Source: SVQP01 sp045652835 (GTDB lineage: Bacteria > Bacillota > Clostridia > Oscillospirales > CAG-272). Taken from it: DNA of 10,083 nt. The position numbers and the translations under genes were made by a program. Below, piece after piece: positions 6,222-10,083 of the stretch. The stretch spans positions 1 to 10,083 of the forward strand of contig JAZOLE010000165.1 in the NCBI GenBank assembly GCA_045652835.1, given 5' to 3'. The notes under the pieces are model-generated. The model saw nothing but the letters and a program-made list of their open reading frames with translations. It searched no databases and was not told the origin of the DNA. The stretch's first letter is position 1. Each line of letters begins with the position of its first letter.

Positions 6222-6250
6222 AAGAGCCTCCCCGCGGGGAGGCTTTTTTA
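6222..6250 (+). terminator. Terminator of the toroid/DUF3795 operon
   Basis: GCCTCCCC (6226-6233) and GGGGAGGC (6236-6243) form a perfect GC-rich palindrome, with A-rich bases before and TTTTTT (6244-6249) after. The 147 bp between the last stop codon and this hairpin contain no gene I can support. Confidence 0.92.
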
Positions 6251-6317
6251 GTTGCCCTGCCTAATAAACTTCTGTGCAAACGTGTAAAAAGTATCACTTG
6301 TTGATGCGTGCTTTTTC

Positions 6318-6346
6318 TTGACTTTCGTGTTGCTTTGGAGTATAAT
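6318..6346 (+). promoter_or_regulatory. Promoter of the propeller-egsA-yoaK operon
   Basis: TTGACT (6318-6323), a 17-bp spacer and a consensus TATAAT (6341-6346). It lies 28 bp ahead of the start codon of the first gene and after the preceding operon's terminator, so the three downstream genes share one transcript. Confidence 0.9.
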
Positions 6347-6374
6347 AATTTTAATCATGTACAGGAGGCGCGTT

Positions 6375-7415
6375 ATGCAACTGCCAAGCAGCATTTTTTC
6401 GGGATATCACGGGTCTTGTCATTGTCAGGGCATTTCCGTGGATACAGAAAAGGGATACGTCTACTATTCCTTTACCACCAAGCTGATCAAGACCGATCTT
6501 TCGGGCAAACTGATCGGCAGCGTGGACGGCTTGATCGGGCACCTTGGCTGTATTGATTTTTGCGAGGCTGACGGCAGGGTATACGGCTCCTTGGAGTACA
6601 AAAACGATGCCATAGGCAGAGGTATCTTGCGTGCTCTGGATGCTGCGGACAGGCAGATCGCCAACGCGTTTTACTGCGCGATCTTTGACGTGGATCGCAT
6701 TGACCGCCCGGGTATGGACGCGGAACGCGACGGCGTGATGCGTGCGGTCTATCTGCCCGAGGTGGTGGCGGATTTTGAAGACAGCGTGACCTTGCACGGA
6801 CAAGCCTTGCCGCACAGATACGCTTGCAGCGGTATTGACGGCACGGCGCGCGGCCCTATGTGGGGAGAGCGCGAGGGCAAGCAGTATCTGCAGATCTGCT
6901 ATGGCGTGTACGGTGACGTGACGCGCGCGGACAACGATTATCAGGTCATTCTGGGCTTTGATACCGAGGGATGGTGGGAAACGCTGGCGCAGCCGCTTTG
7001 CCAGGATTGCATGCACCAAAGCGGTGCTTACAGCGCGACCAAGTGCTTTTTGCATACCGGTAACACCAACTGGGGTGTGCAGAACCTCGAATACGATGCG
7101 TACAGCGGAAACTGGCTGGTGGCGGTGTACCCCGGCAAAAAGCCGCAATTTGCAAATTACAGCATGTTTGTCATAGACGGCACCAAAGCACCTGCGCCCG
7201 GTGTGCACGATGCGTACGGTGAGCAGATTGCAACCTTGACGCTTGGCGGACAGAGCTATTTCCCCTACGGCTCGACAGGTATGTGCGCCTTGGGTGACGG
7301 ACGCTATTATTTTTCCGAATCCGGCAAGCATGAGGAGCACGGGCAGTATACAAACGTGACGCTTTGGCGTGCTACGGGCGATCCCGCGCAGCCATTTGAA
7401 AGGGTTTTGGAATGA
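6375..7415 (+). CDS. Uncharacterised beta-rich protein, propeller-like
   Basis: 346 residues, no named family recognised. It shows repeated short beta strands with Gly/Asp turns, as in beta-propellers: GISVDTEKGYVYYSFTTKLI (19-38), GCIDFCEADGRVYGSLEY (58-75), NLEYDAYSGNWLVAVYPGKK (237-256) and GMCALGDGRYYFSESGK (302-318). The N-terminal YHGSCHCQG (11-19) and the LPHRYACSGIDG (145-156) segment hold His/Cys/Asp residues that could form a ligand site. No signal peptide or membrane helix is visible, so it appears cytosolic. AGGAGG (6363-6368) six bases before the ATG fixes the start; the open frame upstream runs into the promoter and is not coding. Its stop overlaps the start of the dehydrogenase gene (ATGA), implying coupled translation and probably a related role, perhaps handling a phosphorylated polyol or sugar; that is inference. 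Confidence 0.72.
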   Translation: MQLPSSIFSGYHGSCHCQGISVDTEKGYVYYSFTTKLIKTDLSGKLIGSVDGLIGHLGCIDFCEADGRVYGSLEYKNDAIGRGILRALDAADRQIANAFYCAIFDVDRIDRPGMDAERDGVMRAVYLPEVVADFEDSVTLHGQALPHRYACSGIDGTARGPMWGEREGKQYLQICYGVYGDVTRADNDYQVILGFDTEGWWETLAQPLCQDCMHQSGAYSATKCFLHTGNTNWGVQNLEYDAYSGNWLVAVYPGKKPQFANYSMFVIDGTKAPAPGVHDAYGEQIATLTLGGQSYFPYGSTGMCALGDGRYYFSESGKHEEHGQYTNVTLWRATGDPAQPFERVLE

Positions 7416-8509
7416 GCATTGAGATCTTATATAAAAAGGACGGCTATGCGCCGTTTTTAAAGGCTGTGGCTGGCAAGCGCGTGGCGATCTTGTATGACGT
7501 CAACACCGCGCCCTATGCAAAGGGCATTCGCGAGCAGCTTCAGGGTGTGGGGTGCATGATCACCAACGTGCCGTACTGCGATGCGCAGCTTTTGCCTACC
7601 GAGGATAAGTGCGCCAAGGCGCAAACGGCGGCAGATGCGGTGGATTACGTGCTTGCCGTTGGCAGCGGTACGCTTAATGACATGGCAAAATCGGTTGCCA
7701 CGCGCGCGAGTCTTCCCTCGGGCGTGTTGCCCACGGCGGCAAGCATGGATGGCTATTGCTCGGCAGGGGCAGCGCTGATGCGCGACGGCTTCAAGGTGAC
7801 CGACACGGTCAATCCCCCCGCGCACGTGCTGGTGGATGCCGACGTGATCAAGACCGCGCCGCGCATCATGACCGCTGCGGGCTTTGGCGATATTGTGGGC
7901 AAATATACCTGCCTTGCCGACTGGCAGCTTTCGGGCATTGTCAACGGTGAGCCAATCCACATGGAAGCGTTTTCTATGATGGAGCAGGCAAGAGAGGATT
8001 GTATGCAAGCCTACGAGGGGTTGGTGCATAATGAGAGCGAGGCGATCGAAAAGCTGACCGCAGCGCTGCTGAGGGCAGGGCTTTCCATGGCGCTTTGCGG
8101 CAATTCGCGTCCTGCAAGCGGCAGCGAGCACCATCAATCGCATTATTTGGAAATGGATTTTGCCCGTCGCGGTGAGGAAATCCCTGCGCACGGCATCAAG
8201 GTAGGGATAGGTACGCTGGTTTCGCTTTGGCTGTATGCGTATATCCGCGAGCAGCGCGTGCCTTGCAAAAATGCCGAGGCGGTGTATGCGCTGTGTGATA
8301 CGCTGCCGCGCTACGAGCACGTGCGCGACCTGCTGGCAGGGCTTGGCTGTCCCGTGCGCTTTTCCGAGATCGGCGTGCGCGAGCAGACCATGCGCGATAT
8401 GATACACAATGCGCATACCGTGCGTGACCGCTATACTGTATTGACCATGATGCACGAGCTGGGGCTTTTAGAAGAGGTCACGCCCGCGCTGATGGCGTTA
8501 TTCTACTGA
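7412..8509 (+). CDS. egsA: sn-Glycerol-1-phosphate dehydrogenase (EgsA/AraM family)
   Basis: 365 residues, about normal length for the family. It catalyses NAD(P)H-dependent reduction of dihydroxyacetone phosphate to sn-glycerol 1-phosphate in the cytosol; in Bacillus the product feeds archaeal-type ether lipid (heptaprenylglyceryl phosphate) synthesis with PcrB. Visible motifs are VGSGTLNDMAK (83-93, dinucleotide-binding), PTAASMDGYCS (107-117), PPAHVLVDADVI (135-146), GFGDIVGKYTCLADW (157-171) with Asp160, GSEHHQSHYLE (237-247) with His240, and AHGIKVGIGT (259-268) with His260. Asp160, His240 and His260 occupy the places of the three metal ligands of this iron-containing dehydrogenase/glycerol dehydrogenase superfamily, so the enzyme looks intact. 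It is the middle gene of three, overlapping the propeller-like gene by 4 bp and 13 bp before the YoaK-type gene. Other polyol-phosphate substrates cannot be excluded. Confidence 0.9.
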   Translation: MSIEILYKKDGYAPFLKAVAGKRVAILYDVNTAPYAKGIREQLQGVGCMITNVPYCDAQLLPTEDKCAKAQTAADAVDYVLAVGSGTLNDMAKSVATRASLPSGVLPTAASMDGYCSAGAALMRDGFKVTDTVNPPAHVLVDADVIKTAPRIMTAAGFGDIVGKYTCLADWQLSGIVNGEPIHMEAFSMMEQAREDCMQAYEGLVHNESEAIEKLTAALLRAGLSMALCGNSRPASGSEHHQSHYLEMDFARRGEEIPAHGIKVGIGTLVSLWLYAYIREQRVPCKNAEAVYALCDTLPRYEHVRDLLAGLGCPVRFSEIGVREQTMRDMIHNAHTVRDRYTVLTMMHELGLLEEVTPALMALFY

Positions 8510-8522
8510 TTTGAGGTACTTT

Positions 8523-9188
8523 ATGAATAAATTCAGGAAAAAAATAGCACCCGTGTTCTTGCTTGCGCTGCTGGCAGCGTCGGGAGGATGCATGGATGCG
8601 TATTCGTATTTGTATTGCGAGGGCGTATTTGCCTATGCGCAAACCGGTAATATCTTGCTGTTTTGCATCAATATTGTCCGGGGAGAGTTTGCGCAATGCC
8701 TTGCATACCTTTGGCCGATTCTCGCGTTCATGGGCGGTACTGCAGTTGCCTTTTTGTTAGAGCGCATGCACAAGGGCTGGACGCCGTTTTTACATAAGTG
8801 GCGCACCTTGATGCTGGAGATTGCCATTCTTGCTGCGGTGGCGTTTGCGGCAGATTACAATCACCTGATCGCCACGGGCATGATCTCGTTTGTATGCGGC
8901 ATGCAGCTGGAAAGCTTTTCGTCCTTTATGGGCGTGCGCGTGGCAACTACCATGTGTATTGGTAATTTGCGCAGCGCGGTGCATCACAGCATGGAGTGTG
9001 CCGTGGGGCAGGCGTACGGAAACCATAGACAGGCAATCCTGTTCTGGATCGCGCTGCTTTCGTTTGCGCTTGGCGCGGGCATGGGCAATTTCTTTGTTGC
9101 GTTGCTTGGCGCGTATGCGGTGTTTGCAAGCTGCGTTTTGCTGGCAATCTGTATTATATTTGCGTTCTTGGTTTACGACAATGACTGA
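8523..9188 (+). CDS. YoaK family (DUF1275) membrane protein
   Basis: 221 residues, polytopic. The N-terminus is basic (MNKFRKK) and is followed by about six hydrophobic segments, near 8-22, 63-79, 97-110, 114-127, 172-189 and 192-216. The family hallmarks are GGCMDAYSYLYCEGVFAYAQ (21-40) running into TGNILL, and later ISFVCGMQLESF (121-132) and TTMCIGNLR (142-150), which match GG..DA.s......F...TGN and the second TGN-like element of DUF1275. The function of the family is not established; a transport role is presumed. The start is ATG 8523 with GAGGT (8513-8517) upstream. A TTG at 8511 is in frame but overlaps that ribosome site and was not used. Being the last gene of the operon after egsA, it could move a substrate or product of that pathway; this is inference. 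Confidence 0.87.
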   Translation: MNKFRKKIAPVFLLALLAASGGCMDAYSYLYCEGVFAYAQTGNILLFCINIVRGEFAQCLAYLWPILAFMGGTAVAFLLERMHKGWTPFLHKWRTLMLEIAILAAVAFAADYNHLIATGMISFVCGMQLESFSSFMGVRVATTMCIGNLRSAVHHSMECAVGQAYGNHRQAILFWIALLSFALGAGMGNFFVALLGAYAVFASCVLLAICIIFAFLVYDND

Positions 9189-9233
9189 AAAAAAGGAACC
9201 GAATCAAGCGGATTTGATTCGGTTCCTTTTTTT
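9188..9233 (+). terminator. Long perfect-stem terminator of the egsA operon
   Basis: A 20-bp perfect inverted repeat (9188-9207 with 9214-9233) around the loop GCGGAT. The core GGAACCGAATCAA is flanked by seven A and seven T. The left arm starts at the last base of the yoaK-type stop codon. It is symmetric and may act in both directions. Confidence 0.95.
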
Positions 9234-9244
9234 GATTGTTCCCA

Positions 9245-9483
9245 TGAAAGTTTCTCCGTATGATGCCCCTTCCCCCGCGGACACTCACTTCACTGCGTTC
9301 CGTTCGTTGCGGGCCCCCTTCCCCTATGGGGACGGCTTTGCAGCGCGCATCCGTCTTGTACGATTGTCCGTTCGGGGTAACTCAAAAGAGCCGTCCCCAT
9401 AGGGGAAGGGGACCCGCAGTGGAGCGAGAACGAAGTGAAGCGGAACGACCGCGGGGGAAGGGGCACCATTTGGTTAACTTTCA
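9245..9483. mobile_element. MITE/REP-like imperfect palindromic element
   Basis: A large inverted repeat without coding capacity. The outer ends match as TGAAAGTT (9245-9252) and AACTTTCA (9476-9483). Next come the perfect 16-bp arms 9265-9280 and 9449-9464 (GCCCCTTCCCCCGCGG and complement) and the perfect 23-bp arms 9315-9337 and 9389-9411, which contain the small palindrome CCCCTATGGGG. The bases between the matched blocks have diverged but keep a CTTCACT/CGTTC flavour. The central 51 bp are unpaired. No transposase lies in the window and no clear target duplication flanks the ends. It is best read as a non-autonomous, probably multi-copy element placed between two terminators; mobility is inferred from structure only. 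Confidence 0.65.
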
Positions 9484-9495
9484 CGTCTTATGCAG

Positions 9496-9530
9496 AAAAA
9501 GGAGCTGCTTCAAATTTTTGAAGCAGCTCC
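9496..9530 (-). terminator. Terminator of the acyl-CoA synthetase gene
   Basis: GGAGCTGCTTCAA (9501-9513) pairs with TTGAAGCAGCTCC (9518-9530), a perfect 13-bp stem with a 4-base loop. On the minus strand it is followed by TTTTT (9496-9500). It lies 7 bp past the stop codon of the minus-strand gene. Confidence 0.93.
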
Positions 9531-9537
9531 GATTTTA

Positions 9538-10083
9538 TTACTTGATCAAGTGTCTCTTGATCTTTCTGGATGTGGTCTTTTCAAACTCGGTGGAGCGGAA
9601 CTCGATGATGCGGATCTGCTTGTAAGCGACCAGCTTCTTGTTGAGATCCTTGATCTGGTTCGAGATTGTGGACTGAACCTGCTCAACGGAGGTGTTCTTG
9701 TCAAACTTGTCAAAGTTGGGATAGATCACAGCGGTCAGCTTAATGCCTTCCTCGCTCTGTCTGCCGATTACAACAACCTCTGCGATGGTATCAATGTTCT
9801 CCAGGTACTCCTCCATCTCCTCGGGGAATACGTTCTTACCGTTCTCCAGAACGATAACAGACTTCTTTCTGCCGGTGATATAGATATATCCATCGTTATC
9901 CATATAGCCGATGTCGCCTGTCTTGAACCAACCATCATCGGTAAACACATCAAGATTTGCTTCTACGTTATCGTAGTAACCAATCATTACATTTTGGCCC
10001 TTACCGATGATTTCGCCTATAACTCTTCCCTTTTCATCGGTGCTTTTTGTGATATCCCCCTCCTCGGTATGCACGGTTATTTC
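9538..10083 (-). CDS. AMP-forming long-chain acyl-CoA synthetase, C-terminal part (partial)
   Basis: The last 181 residues of an ANL-superfamily adenylating enzyme; the frame stays open to the window edge, so the 5' part lies outside. It activates a fatty acid to acyl-AMP and then the CoA thioester in the cytosol or at the membrane face. Visible motifs are GKGQNVMIGYYDN (27-39), DGWFKTGDIGYMDNDGYIYI (50-69) with the TGD aspartate that binds the ATP ribose, GRKKSVIVLENGKNVFPEEM (71-90), the hinge/A8 region whose GKN.FPEE form is typical of long-chain acyl-CoA ligases, and EKTTSRKIKR (168-177) carrying the C-terminal catalytic lysine position. The GTG at 10072-10074 is an internal valine codon, not a start, since homology continues upstream of it. 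It is transcribed toward the MITE-like element and has its own terminator. Confidence 0.88.
   Translation of the reverse strand, partial: EITVHTEEGDITKSTDEKGRVIGEIIGKGQNVMIGYYDNVEANLDVFTDDGWFKTGDIGYMDNDGYIYITGRKKSVIVLENGKNVFPEEMEEYLENIDTIAEVVVIGRQSEEGIKLTAVIYPNFDKFDKNTSVEQVQSTISNQIKDLNKKLVAYKQIRIIEFRSTEFEKTTSRKIKRHLIK

Noticed and set aside
6351..7340. Long antisense open frame opposite the propeller-like gene
   Set aside because: It is a by-product of GC-rich codon use in the sense gene; it has no promoter or ribosome site and a His/Arg/Val-rich composition unlike a folded protein.
7457..8455. Long antisense open frame opposite egsA
   Set aside because: The sense strand carries clear dehydrogenase motifs; the antisense product is His/Arg-rich and has no translation signals.
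8511..8522. TTG start for the YoaK-type gene
   Set aside because: It overlaps the GAGGT that serves ATG 8523, and family proteins start shortly before the first helix, which fits the ATG.
9260..9625. Open frame crossing the palindromic element and the terminator
   Set aside because: It spans inverted repeat arms, the terminator stem and the antisense of the acyl-CoA synthetase gene, so it is not coding.

Overview
The window looks like chromosomal DNA of a Gram-positive, probably gut-associated member of the Clostridia. The grounds are strong GGAGG-type ribosome sites, near-consensus sigma-A promoters with 17-bp spacers, long intrinsic terminators between units, and families common in that class: a TIGR01451/DUF11 cell-surface-type protein, DUF3885, DUF3795, YoaK/DUF1275 and an AraM/EgsA-type dehydrogenase. 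The genus cannot be fixed from the sequence. Base composition is mosaic: 250-1030 is AT-rich, 2600-6080 is intermediate, and 1704-2555 and 6375-9188 are visibly GC-richer with many GCG/CGC/TGC codons.

Layout. 1-156 is the 3' end of an AI-2E-type membrane protein gene, closed by a bidirectional terminator that also closes a convergent DUF3885 gene (339-974, minus) with its own promoter. From 1030 to 1410 there is no protein gene. This stretch holds a short direct repeat and a striking modular array of small hairpins separated by GTGAAAT (first half) and ATTTCAC (second half). A tRNA-Gln(UUG) gene on the minus strand follows, with its own promoter and terminator. A lone two-repeat DUF11 protein gene (1704-2555) is next, with a leader hairpin and a terminator.

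2613-6250 is one transcription unit with promoter, four close genes and terminator. Two paralogous proteins of unrecognised family with alpha/alpha-toroid-like character flank a cysteine-rich DUF3795 protein and a third, clearer toroid protein of the prenyltransferase/terpene-cyclase fold type. No canonical cyclase motif is present, so the chemistry is unknown. This is the best candidate in the window for an undescribed system.

6318-9233 is a second compact operon: an uncharacterised beta-rich, propeller-like protein, a glycerol-1-phosphate dehydrogenase (EgsA/AraM) that keeps its nucleotide and metal motifs, and a YoaK-type membrane protein. It ends in a 20-bp perfect-stem terminator. 9245-9483 is a large imperfect palindrome of MITE/REP type, and 9538-10083 (minus) is the C-terminal part of an AMP-forming long-chain acyl-CoA synthetase with its own terminator.
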